The position numbers and the translations under genes were made by a program. Shown piece by piece: positions 1 through 6,401 of a stretch of 15,560 bases of DNA. The notes beneath the pieces were generated by a model. That model saw nothing but the letters and a program-made list of their open reading frames with translations. It was not told the DNA's origin and did not search any database. Source of the stretch: an uncultured Ruminococcus sp. (lineage in GTDB: Bacteria; Bacillota; Clostridia; Lachnospirales; Lachnospiraceae); the NCBI GenBank assembly GCA_900553885.1, contig USFD01000076.1, positions 1-15,560 on the forward strand, in the 5' to 3' direction. Position 1 is the stretch's first letter. Every line of letters starts with the position of its first letter.

Positions 1-1
1 A

Positions 2-2014
2 AAGGTGTACAAGATTGCCCGGGACAGCCAGGGGAACCGGCTGACTTATCTGAAGGTAACCGGGGGGAGTCTGCGGGTAAAAGATGTGCTTGCGGATACC
101 GGGGAGAAGATCAATCAGATCCGGCTTTATTCCGGGGAAAAATTCGAGACTCCTCAGGCGGTATATGCAGGACAGGTCTGTGCGGTGACCGGGCCGGAGC
201 AGACAAAGCCCGGACAGGGGCTGGGAGCGGAAGAAGCGTCAGAGCTTCCGATTCTGGAGCCGGTGCTGACGTATTCTTTGGAACTTCCGGATGACTGTGA
301 CGTGCATCAGATGCTGATCAATCTGCGCAGACTGGAGGAAGAGGAGCCGGAACTGAATATTATATGGGAAGAGGAAACCGGTGAAATATCCGTGCGTCTG
401 ATGGGAGAGGTGCAGACCGGAATTCTCCGCAGTATTATTAAAGAGCGGTACAAAGTGGCGGTGCAGTTCGGAGAAGGGAAGATTGTCTATAAAGAGACAA
501 TTCAGGAGCCGGTGGAAGGCGTGGGGCATTATGAACCGCTTCGGCATTATGCGGAAGTACACCTTCTGCTGGAGCCGGGAGAGCGGGGATCGGGCCTCCA
601 GTTTGCAACGGACTGCAGCGAAGATGTGCTGGATCGGAACTGGCAGCGCCTGATTCTGACCCATCTGGAAGAAAAGCCTCACAGAGGAGTTCTGACCGGT
701 TCCCGGATTACGGATATGAAGATCACCCTTCTGGCGGGAAGATCGCATCAGAAACATACGGAAGGCGGAGATTTCCGCCAGGCGACCTATCGGGCGGTGC
801 GCCAGGGCCTGATGAAGGCGCAGAGCGTGCTGCTGGAACCTTACTATTCATTCCGAATGGAGATGCCTGCGGAGTGTGTGGGAAGGGCGATGACAGATAT
901 TCAGAGAATGTATGGAACCTTTGATCCGCCCCGGACAGAGGAAACCCGGGCGGTTCTGTGCGGAAGCGTTCCGGTGTCTGCTATGGGAGGATATCAGACA
1001 GAGTTTGCTTCTTATACAGGAGGGCGGGGCAGAATGTTCTGTACGCTAAAAGGGTATGACATCTGCCACAACCAGGAAGAGGTGGTGGCAGCTCTGGGGT
1101 ATGATCCGGAGGCGGATGTGGAAAATCCGGCGGACTCTGTGTTCTGCGCCCATGGAGCAGGATATGTGGTACCCTGGGATCAGGTGGAAGAATATATGCA
1201 TATCGAGAACGCCTATGACCGGGGAGAAAAAGTAGAAGAAACCTATCAGCCTGTAGTTCAGCGGTATACCGGATCCAGAATCGAACTTACCCGGGAAGAG
1301 CTGGACGCGATCTATGTGCCCACGCCGGATCCGGTGAAGAAAAAACAGAGCCGGGGTGCGGTTACAGTCCGGGCTTCATCCGGAGAAAAAAACCCAGAAG
1401 GGTACAGAGCGGACCGGCAAAGCCCTCAGGAAGCAGAAGACAGGAGAATCCGGGAGCGCTGGGCCCGTCAGGGAAAGAAGAAAACGGACGGCCAGGAGTA
1501 CCTTCTTGTAGACGGCTACAATATTATTTTTGCCTGGGAAGAATTAAAGGAACTGGCTGACGCGGATGTTGCCGGAGCCAGAGGCAGGCTGATGGATATT
1601 CTGTGCAATTATCAGGGATACAGAAAGTGCACGCTGATTCTCGTGTTTGACGCATACAAGGTGGAAGGAAACCCCGGTGAAGTAATGAAGTATCACAATA
1701 TTTATGTAGTGTATACGAGGGAAGCGGAAACAGCGGACCAGTATATAGAAAAAACGGTGCGGAAAATGGCCCGGCATCATGAGGTGACCGTTGCTACTTC
1801 TGATGCGCTGGAGCAGGTGATTATCCTGGGACACGGGGCCCACAGGCTTTCGGCCGGGGGCCTGAAAGAAGAAGTAGAACTTGCCCTGAAGGAGCTTAGA
1901 GGGAAACATCTCAGGCAGAGCAGTGTGAGAAATTACCTGTTTGACTATCTACAGGAGAAAGACGCGGAAGAGCTGGAGAAGATCAGACTGGGAAAGCGCA
2001 AAGAACAGTCTTAA
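2..2014 (+). CDS. TetM/EF-G-like translation GTPase fused to NYN (YacP/Rae1-like) nuclease domain, 5'-truncated by window
   Basis: Open from the window edge to TAA at 2012-2014. The GTG at 5 has no room for a ribosome binding site and falls inside the conserved domain II, so the true start and the G domain lie upstream. Counting from that GTG, residues 1-60 resemble domain II of ribosomal protection proteins (TetM/TetO) and 85-400 domains III-V, with a domain IV segment around GRSHQKHTEGGDF (245-257), the PYYSFRME strand, and a motif FCAHGAG near 380-386. A charged, probably flexible linker (about 430-495) leads to a NYN/PIN-like domain (about 497-650) with VDGYN (Asp503), VFDAY (Asp549), ETADQ (Asp578) and TSDALEQ (Asp600), the acidic residues expected for metal-dependent RNA cleavage. 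B. subtilis YacP/Rae1 is a ribosome A-site endoribonuclease, so the fusion is functionally suggestive (inference). Whether it confers tetracycline resistance cannot be told here. Confidence 0.88.
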   Translation, partial: KVYKIARDSQGNRLTYLKVTGGSLRVKDVLADTGEKINQIRLYSGEKFETPQAVYAGQVCAVTGPEQTKPGQGLGAEEASELPILEPVLTYSLELPDDCDVHQMLINLRRLEEEEPELNIIWEEETGEISVRLMGEVQTGILRSIIKERYKVAVQFGEGKIVYKETIQEPVEGVGHYEPLRHYAEVHLLLEPGERGSGLQFATDCSEDVLDRNWQRLILTHLEEKPHRGVLTGSRITDMKITLLAGRSHQKHTEGGDFRQATYRAVRQGLMKAQSVLLEPYYSFRMEMPAECVGRAMTDIQRMYGTFDPPRTEETRAVLCGSVPVSAMGGYQTEFASYTGGRGRMFCTLKGYDICHNQEEVVAALGYDPEADVENPADSVFCAHGAGYVVPWDQVEEYMHIENAYDRGEKVEETYQPVVQRYTGSRIELTREELDAIYVPTPDPVKKKQSRGAVTVRASSGEKNPEGYRADRQSPQEAEDRRIRERWARQGKKKTDGQEYLLVDGYNIIFAWEELKELADADVAGARGRLMDILCNYQGYRKCTLILVFDAYKVEGNPGEVMKYHNIYVVYTREAETADQYIEKTVRKMARHHEVTVATSDALEQVIILGHGAHRLSAGGLKEEVELALKELRGKHLRQSSVRNYLFDYLQEKDAEELEKIRLGKRKEQS

Positions 2015-2083
2015 GCGAGAAGGATCAAAAAGGGGAAACCCGGTAAAGAATGCGAAAAAAATATTACGGTTTCAGCAGAAGAA

Positions 2084-2092
2084 TGGTATGAT
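2084..2092 (+). promoter_or_regulatory. Extended -10 promoter for the dispanin/DUF2752 pair
   Basis: TGG-TATGAT at 2084-2092 is an extended -10 element. The -35 position (about 2064-2069, TTACGG) is poor, as is common with extended -10 promoters. Transcription would start near 2099, about 30 nt before the ATG at 2129. The 114-nt gap before it holds no clear terminator for the preceding gene. Confidence 0.5.
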
Positions 2093-2128
2093 GGACTGAG
2101 ACAAAAGCAGGGAAGCGAGGAATATATA

Positions 2129-2827
2129 ATGAATTGTATAAATTGTTATCAGGAAATTCCGGATGGGACAAATTTCTGCCCGTACTGCGGGGCTAAGCAG
2201 AGCGGATATCCGGAACCGGTCTGTACCGGAGCAGAGGAGCAGCCCGGGGAACAAACGATTGGTGCCTCTTCCCAAACGGAAGGACAGAATGATCAGACTC
2301 CGGACAGTTCTGCTTCTGAAACAGCCGGCGGGCAGCAGACACAGGAAGAAACATCGGATCCCCGGCAGACCCAGGAGACATCAGAACCGTGGAGAAGCCG
2401 GCAGTATAATCAGCAGTCTTATGCAGCCGGCCGCGGGAGAGCGGCAGATCCGTCAGGAATGCCGGGACAGGAGGGACGGCCTTATCAGGCTCCTCCTGTA
2501 TATCAGCAGCCGTATCAGCCCGGAGTGCAGGAGGAAACAGTAAATTGGGTGCCATATCTGATCCTTTCCATTATATCCACCCTTTGCTGCTGCCTTCCTC
2601 TTGGAATAGCAGGTATTGTTTATTCGGCTAAAATCAACAGTATGATAACCGAAGGAAGACCGGGGGAAGCAAAACAAGCGGCAAAGACGGCAACGATCTG
2701 GATTATTGCTGCATTTGCCGTAGGTCTGATTCTGGATGTCTGTGCGTTTCTTCTTGTTTTAACAGCGGCAGTGACAGACAGCTATTATGGCGGAATATTT
2801 GATGTAATAAGATACCTTGCTCATTGA
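2129..2827 (+). CDS. Zinc-ribbon, CD225/dispanin-type membrane protein
   Basis: 232 aa; the ATG has GAGGA at 2117-2121 as ribosome binding site, 7 nt away. Residues 1-22 form a zinc ribbon with Cys3, Cys6, Cys17 and Cys20. Residues 23-137 are low-complexity, rich in Gln, Glu, Ser, Thr and Pro, and probably disordered. The C-terminal part has two hydrophobic helices: about 142-166, containing the Cys153-Cys155 run and LPLGIAGIVYSAK, and about 190-214, joined by a polar loop with EGRPGEAKQAAKTA. This is the pattern of the CD225/dispanin family (Pfam Dispanin), whose bacterial members have no settled role. In eukaryotes the same fold includes interferon-induced IFITM proteins. It is followed 29 nt later by a DUF2752 gene, a common partner of such proteins. 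Function unknown; family assignment is by motif recognition. Confidence 0.82.
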   Translation: MNCINCYQEIPDGTNFCPYCGAKQSGYPEPVCTGAEEQPGEQTIGASSQTEGQNDQTPDSSASETAGGQQTQEETSDPRQTQETSEPWRSRQYNQQSYAAGRGRAADPSGMPGQEGRPYQAPPVYQQPYQPGVQEETVNWVPYLILSIISTLCCCLPLGIAGIVYSAKINSMITEGRPGEAKQAAKTATIWIIAAFAVGLILDVCAFLLVLTAAVTDSYYGGIFDVIRYLAH

Positions 2828-2856
2828 TCCGAAGAAGACGGGAGGGAGATTGACCG

Positions 2857-3303
2857 ATGAGGCCGAAGATAAAAAAGGACAGGAAATACCGGATTACGGT
2901 TGTGCTTTGTGCCATACTGGTTCTGGCAGCTGTAGCTTTATTCTACCATTTTCATCCTGCGTTTCCCTTCCCACTTTCGTGCGCGGTATATGAATTTACC
3001 GGACTTTACTGTCCGGGCTGCGGCACAGGAAGAGCATGCAGAGCGCTGCTTCAGTTCCATTTTGCAGAAGCGTTCTGTTATAACCCGGTGTTTGTTATAT
3101 TGCTTCCTTTTATCGGTATCTATTTTGCCGCACGGATAACAGACTGGGTTATTACAGGAGGAAATCATATTGATAAAAAGATCAGTGTCAGACTGCTTGT
3201 AGCTGTCCTGATCCTGGTGGTTTTATATGGGGTGCTGCGGAATATACCGGTATATCCGTTTACCTTGCTGGCTCCGGGAGGACTGGCTGAGATACTTCTC
3301 TGA
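2857..3303 (+). CDS. DUF2752 family membrane protein
   Basis: 148 aa, ATG after GGGAGGG at about 2840-2847. Three hydrophobic stretches are visible: about 12-31, 76-97 and 112-128. Between the first two is the signature CPGCGTGRA (residues 52-60), followed by a short amphipathic segment and the YNP motif (75-77); the end carries RNIPVYPF. This signature, with two cysteines in CPGCG and the GTGRA continuation, defines DUF2752. No reaction is known for the family. The gene directly follows the dispanin-type gene, in the same probable operon, and ends inside the base of a strong hairpin terminator, so the two genes form a self-contained unit. A membrane complex of the two products is an inference from adjacency only. 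Confidence 0.82.
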   Translation: MRPKIKKDRKYRITVVLCAILVLAAVALFYHFHPAFPFPLSCAVYEFTGLYCPGCGTGRACRALLQFHFAEAFCYNPVFVILLPFIGIYFAARITDWVITGGNHIDKKISVRLLVAVLILVVLYGVLRNIPVYPFTLLAPGGLAEILL

Positions 3304-3355
3304 AACATCCGGCTTTGCTGCATATTTCTGAAGCGGCAAGGCCGGATGTTTTGTT
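3303..3355 (+). terminator. Long hairpin terminator after the DUF2752 gene
   Basis: Arms 3303-3321 and 3333-3351 pair over 19 bp, with two G-U wobbles, around an 11-nt loop; the 3' side runs into TTTT GTTC. The hairpin starts at the last base of the DUF2752 stop codon. The U-tract is short and interrupted, so termination may be incomplete. Confidence 0.75.
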
Positions 3356-3443
3356 CTGCAGGAAGGGGAACTCCGGCGCCGGTCCGGTATACAGGTCAGG
3401 CATTCTGCCGTACACTGCATTAAAGGATTTCATTCATCTTTGT

Positions 3444-3472
3444 TTTACTAAGAGGAAAAGATATGATATGAT
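3444..3472 (+). promoter_or_regulatory. Promoter for pyrF-pyrK-pyrD
   Basis: -35 TTTACT (3444-3449), 17-nt spacer, -10 TATGAT (3467-3472) preceded by TG at 3464-3465, an extended -10. A second overlapping TATGAT lies at 3462-3467 and could pair with TTGTTT at 3440-3445. The predicted start near 3479 gives a leader of about 90 nt that contains the hairpin at 3509-3550. Confidence 0.6.
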
Positions 3473-3508
3473 ATATTCGAAAAATAAAACAATTCTGAAA
3501 ATATGAGG

Positions 3509-3550
3509 CAAAGGGGCGGGACCCTTTTGATGAAGGGTCCCGCCCCTTTG
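3509..3550. repeat. Palindromic intergenic element, copy A (18-bp perfect hairpin)
   Basis: Arm 3509-3526 pairs perfectly over 18 bp with 3533-3550 around the 6-nt loop TTGATG. No T-run follows on either strand, so it is not a standard terminator. It ends 7 nt before the GGAGG (3558-3562) of pyrF. Its sequence is closely related to the hairpins at 4524-4567 and 8805-8846. Confidence 0.85.
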
Positions 3551-3569
3551 GGAAAACGGAGGAAACGAT

Positions 3570-4496
3570 ATGATTAATAAACTGGTGGAAAAGATTAAAA
3601 AGACCGGCGCTCCTATTGTTGTCGGGCTGGATCCGATGCTGAATTATATTCCTCAGCATATCCAGGATAAGGCATACGCAGAATTCGGTGAGACTCTGGA
3701 GGGAGCTGCGGAGGCCATCTGGCAGTTTAACAAAGAAATTGTAGACCATACTTATGATCTGATCCCGGCTGTAAAACCGCAGATCGCTATGTACGAACAG
3801 TTCGGCGTGCCGGGAGTTGCGGCATTTAAAAAGACGGTAGATTATTGCAAGTCCAGGGATCTGGTTGTGATCGGAGATATTAAAAGAGGAGATATCGGTT
3901 CTACTTCAGCGGCTTACGCGGCAGGGCATCTTGGAAAGGTAAAAGTGGGCAGCAAAGAGTATGTTCCGTTTGATGAAGATTTTGCTACGGTAAATCCTTA
4001 TCTTGGTTCTGACGGTGTAAATCCGTTTATAGATGTCTGCAAAGAGGAGAAAAAGGGACTCTTTATCCTCGTAAAGACCTCCAATCCTTCCAGCGGCGAA
4101 TTTCAGGACCGCCTGATTGACGGCCGGCCTCTGTATGAACTGGTTGGGGAAAAGGTCGCTCAGTGGGGCGCGGACTGTATGGGAGATGAATACAGCTATA
4201 TCGGCGCAGTTGTAGGAGCAACCTATCCGGAAATGGGAAAAGTGCTCAGAAAGATTATGCCGAAAGCCTATATCCTGGTGCCCGGATACGGCGCGCAGGG
4301 CGGAAGAGGAAAAGACCTGGTTCATTTCTTCAACGAAGACGGGCTGGGCGCAATCGTAAATTCATCCAGAGGAATTATCGCTGCCTACAAGCAGGAAGCA
4401 TATGCAAAATACGGAGCAGAGAACTTTGGCGAGGCATCCCGGGCGGCAGTAAAAGATATGATTGCAGATATCAGCGGAGCACTGGAAGCAAAATAA
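3570..4496 (+). CDS. pyrF: Orotidine 5'-phosphate decarboxylase, type II
   Basis: 308 aa. Converts OMP to UMP, the last step of de novo UMP synthesis, in the cytoplasm. The length and sequence fit the longer type II (about 300 aa) family rather than the 230-aa B. subtilis type. The N-terminus has VVGLDPML (17-24). The catalytic Asp-x-Lys-x-x-Asp motif is present as DIKRGD with Asp103, Lys105 and Asp108. Also seen are the NPYLGSDGVNPF segment and the C-terminal phosphate-binding VPGYGAQGGRG. The ATG is preceded by GGAGG at 3558-3562, 7 nt away. It is the first gene of the pyrF-pyrK-pyrD unit, behind an extended -10 promoter and a hairpin leader. No PyrR binding loop was recognised. Confidence 0.97.
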   Translation: MINKLVEKIKKTGAPIVVGLDPMLNYIPQHIQDKAYAEFGETLEGAAEAIWQFNKEIVDHTYDLIPAVKPQIAMYEQFGVPGVAAFKKTVDYCKSRDLVVIGDIKRGDIGSTSAAYAAGHLGKVKVGSKEYVPFDEDFATVNPYLGSDGVNPFIDVCKEEKKGLFILVKTSNPSSGEFQDRLIDGRPLYELVGEKVAQWGADCMGDEYSYIGAVVGATYPEMGKVLRKIMPKAYILVPGYGAQGGRGKDLVHFFNEDGLGAIVNSSRGIIAAYKQEAYAKYGAENFGEASRAAVKDMIADISGALEAK

Positions 4497-4523
4497 AAAA
4501 TTAGAATATTCTGATAATATCAG

Positions 4524-4567
4524 CCAAAGGGGACGGACCCTTTTTCAAAGGGGTCTGTCCCCTTTGG
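4524..4567. repeat. Palindromic intergenic element, copy B (pyrF-pyrK gap)
   Basis: Arm 4524-4543 pairs with 4548-4567 with two G-U wobbles around a 4-nt loop. The outer 11 bp are perfect. The same GGGG(A/C)(C/G)GGACCC core as copy A, but two base pairs differ in a compensated way (C-G to A-T and G-C to C-G). It lies 16 nt before the pyrK ribosome binding site. No T-run follows. Confidence 0.83.
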
Positions 4568-4594
4568 GAAGAATTGTCAGAAAAAGGAGAGAAT

Positions 4595-5380
4595 ATGACA
4601 AACAGAAAAAAGGAAAATGCAAGGATTCTTTCTCAGGAAGAGATTGCTTCCGGTATTTTCAGTTTATGGCTGAAGACGGAGGCGGCCAGCCAGGCAAAGC
4701 CGGGACAGTTTATTTCCATGTATACAAATGATGGAAGCAGGCTGCTTCCCCGTCCCATCAGTATCTGTGAGATTGACAGAGAAAGGGAAGCGCTGCGGGT
4801 TGTCTACCGGGTTACCGGCCCGGGCACGGGGACAGAGCTTTTTTCACAGATGAAGGCAGGAGGCAGAATTCCGGTTATCGGACCTCTGGGCAATGGCTTT
4901 CCCCTGGAGCGGGCGGAAGGCAAACGTGTTTTTCTGATCGGAGGCGGGATCGGCGTGCCGCCGATTCTCGAACTGGCAAAGCAGCTGAAATGTGAAAAAA
5001 AGCAGATTGTGGCAGGCTACCGTGACAAAGAGACATTTCTCAGAAACGAGTTCGAGCAGAACGGAGAACTGTTTATTGCTACAGAAGACGGAAGCGTGGG
5101 AACCAGAGGAAATGTTATGGATGCCATACGGGAAAATGGCCTCAGGGCAGATGTAATTTATGCCTGCGGCCCGACTCCGATGCTCCGCGCTCTGCAGACA
5201 TATGCTGCGGAAAATGAAATCGAGTGCTATCTTTCTCTGGAGGAACGCATGGCCTGCGGCATAGGTGCATGTCTTGCCTGTGTATGCCGCACAAAAGAGA
5301 AAGATCATCACAGCAATGTAAAGAATAAGCGGATCTGCAAAGACGGTCCGGTATTTCTGTCAACGGAGGTGGAACTCTGA
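4595..5380 (+). CDS. pyrK: Dihydroorotate dehydrogenase B, electron-transfer subunit
   Basis: 261 aa from ATG 4595, chosen because AAGGAGA (4584-4590) lies 4 nt upstream. A TTG at 4574 is in frame but lacks a ribosome binding site. The protein passes electrons from the PyrD FMN via FAD and a [2Fe-2S] cluster to NAD+. Residues 53-56 (RPIS) are the FAD-binding motif; GGGIGVPPILELAK (116-129) is the NAD-binding glycine-rich loop; CGPTPML (191-197) is the ferredoxin-reductase motif. Cys221, Cys226, Cys229 and Cys248 fit the C-x4-C-x2-C-xn-C cluster pattern. The stop codon overlaps the pyrD ATG by one base, consistent with translational coupling of two subunits of one heterotetramer. Confidence 0.96.
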   Translation: MTNRKKENARILSQEEIASGIFSLWLKTEAASQAKPGQFISMYTNDGSRLLPRPISICEIDREREALRVVYRVTGPGTGTELFSQMKAGGRIPVIGPLGNGFPLERAEGKRVFLIGGGIGVPPILELAKQLKCEKKQIVAGYRDKETFLRNEFEQNGELFIATEDGSVGTRGNVMDAIRENGLRADVIYACGPTPMLRALQTYAAENEIECYLSLEERMACGIGACLACVCRTKEKDHHSNVKNKRICKDGPVFLSTEVEL

Positions 5381-6282
5381 TGAATATGAAGGTAAATATT
5401 GCAGGTGTAGAATGGAAGAATCCGGTAACCGTAGCTTCCGGTACTTTCGGATCGGGAGAAGAATTTTCAGAATTTGTTGACCTTAACAGACTTGGAGCAG
5501 TGACAACAAAGGGAGTGGCGAATATTCCCTGGGAAGGCAATCCTACGCCCCGGGTGGCGGAGACCTGTTCCGGCATGATGAATGCGGTGGGACTTCAGAA
5601 TCCGGGAATTGATCTGTTCTGCAGAAGAGATATTCCCTTTCTGAAAAAATACGATACAAAGATTATTGTGAATGTCTGTGGAAAATCCACAGAGGATTAC
5701 TGCGAAGTGGTAGAGCGGCTGGCCGACGAGGATGTGGATATGCTGGAAATCAACATTTCCTGTCCGAATGTAAAGGAAGGCGGAATTGCTTTCGGTCAGA
5801 ATCCGAAAGCGGCAGAAGAGATCACCAAAGCGGTGAAAAAGTACGCAAAACAGCCGGTAATCATGAAACTGAGCCCCAATGTGACAAGTATCGCGGAGAT
5901 GGCCAGAGCCGTGGAAGCAGGAGGAGCGGACGCAATTTCTCTGATTAATACCATAACCGGAATGAAAATTGATATCCACAGAAGAACATTCCTTCTGGCA
6001 AATAAGACCGGGGGCGTGTCCGGCCCGGCGATTCATCCCATTGCTGTGCGCATGGTATATGAAGCGGCAAATGCGGTCCGGCTTCCCATTATCGGTATGG
6101 GAGGAATTGCCACGGCCGAAGACGCCATAGAAATGATCCTGGCAGGAGCCAGCGCCGTATCTGTGGGCACCGCAAATTTCTACAATCCGACGGCAGCTGT
6201 GGAAGTGGCGGAAGGCATTGAGGCCTATATGCAGAAATACGGCTTTGAATCCGTAAAGGATATGACCGGCTGCGTAAAATGA
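5380..6282 (+). CDS. pyrD: Dihydroorotate dehydrogenase B, catalytic subunit
   Basis: 300 aa, class 1B. Oxidises dihydroorotate to orotate with FMN and acts with PyrK, whose gene it overlaps by one base. GGAGGT at 5365-5370 sits 9 nt before the ATG; a second ATG at 5386 is less well placed. Visible family features: FMN/substrate region TVASGTFGSG (17-26) and TTKGV with Lys44; NAVGLQNPG (68-76); INISCPNVKEGG with the class 1 catalytic Cys128; VIMKLSPNV (Lys163); NTITGMKID; VSGPAIHP; and the phosphate-binding GMGGI (239-243). The catalytic Cys, rather than Ser, places it in class 1. Last gene of the first pyr unit; no terminator was seen before the next promoter. Confidence 0.97.
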   Translation: MNMKVNIAGVEWKNPVTVASGTFGSGEEFSEFVDLNRLGAVTTKGVANIPWEGNPTPRVAETCSGMMNAVGLQNPGIDLFCRRDIPFLKKYDTKIIVNVCGKSTEDYCEVVERLADEDVDMLEINISCPNVKEGGIAFGQNPKAAEEITKAVKKYAKQPVIMKLSPNVTSIAEMARAVEAGGADAISLINTITGMKIDIHRRTFLLANKTGGVSGPAIHPIAVRMVYEAANAVRLPIIGMGGIATAEDAIEMILAGASAVSVGTANFYNPTAAVEVAEGIEAYMQKYGFESVKDMTGCVK

Positions 6283-6326
6283 GAGAAACAGAAAACTGCC
6301 AAAAAACTCCAGGTCCGGAAATTTTG

Positions 6327-6355
6327 TTGAAAAAAATTTTTTTCTGTTGTATTAT
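6327..6355 (+). promoter_or_regulatory. Sigma-A-type promoter for the NlpC/P60 gene
   Basis: TTGAAA (6327-6332), 17-nt spacer rich in A and T, TATTAT (6350-6355). Predicted start near 6362, about 40 nt before the ATG at 6402. One of the clearest promoters in the window. Confidence 0.72.
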
Positions 6356-6401
6356 GCGTATAAGTGGAACGTGTAAATGGAGAATAAGGGCAGGTGAGAA
6401 A

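Noticed and set aside
5..7. GTG as a true start of the first gene
   Set aside because: The frame stays open to the window edge, there is no ribosome binding site, and the sequence begins inside a conserved translation-factor domain.
2..2014. Tetracycline resistance gene (tet)
   Set aside because: The domains resemble TetM only distantly and carry an added nuclease domain; chromosomal context shows no mobile element. Resistance cannot be claimed.
6279..6401. Upstream ATG extending the NlpC/P60 protein by 41 residues
   Set aside because: It precedes the predicted promoter, overlaps pyrD, and would place the signal peptide internally.
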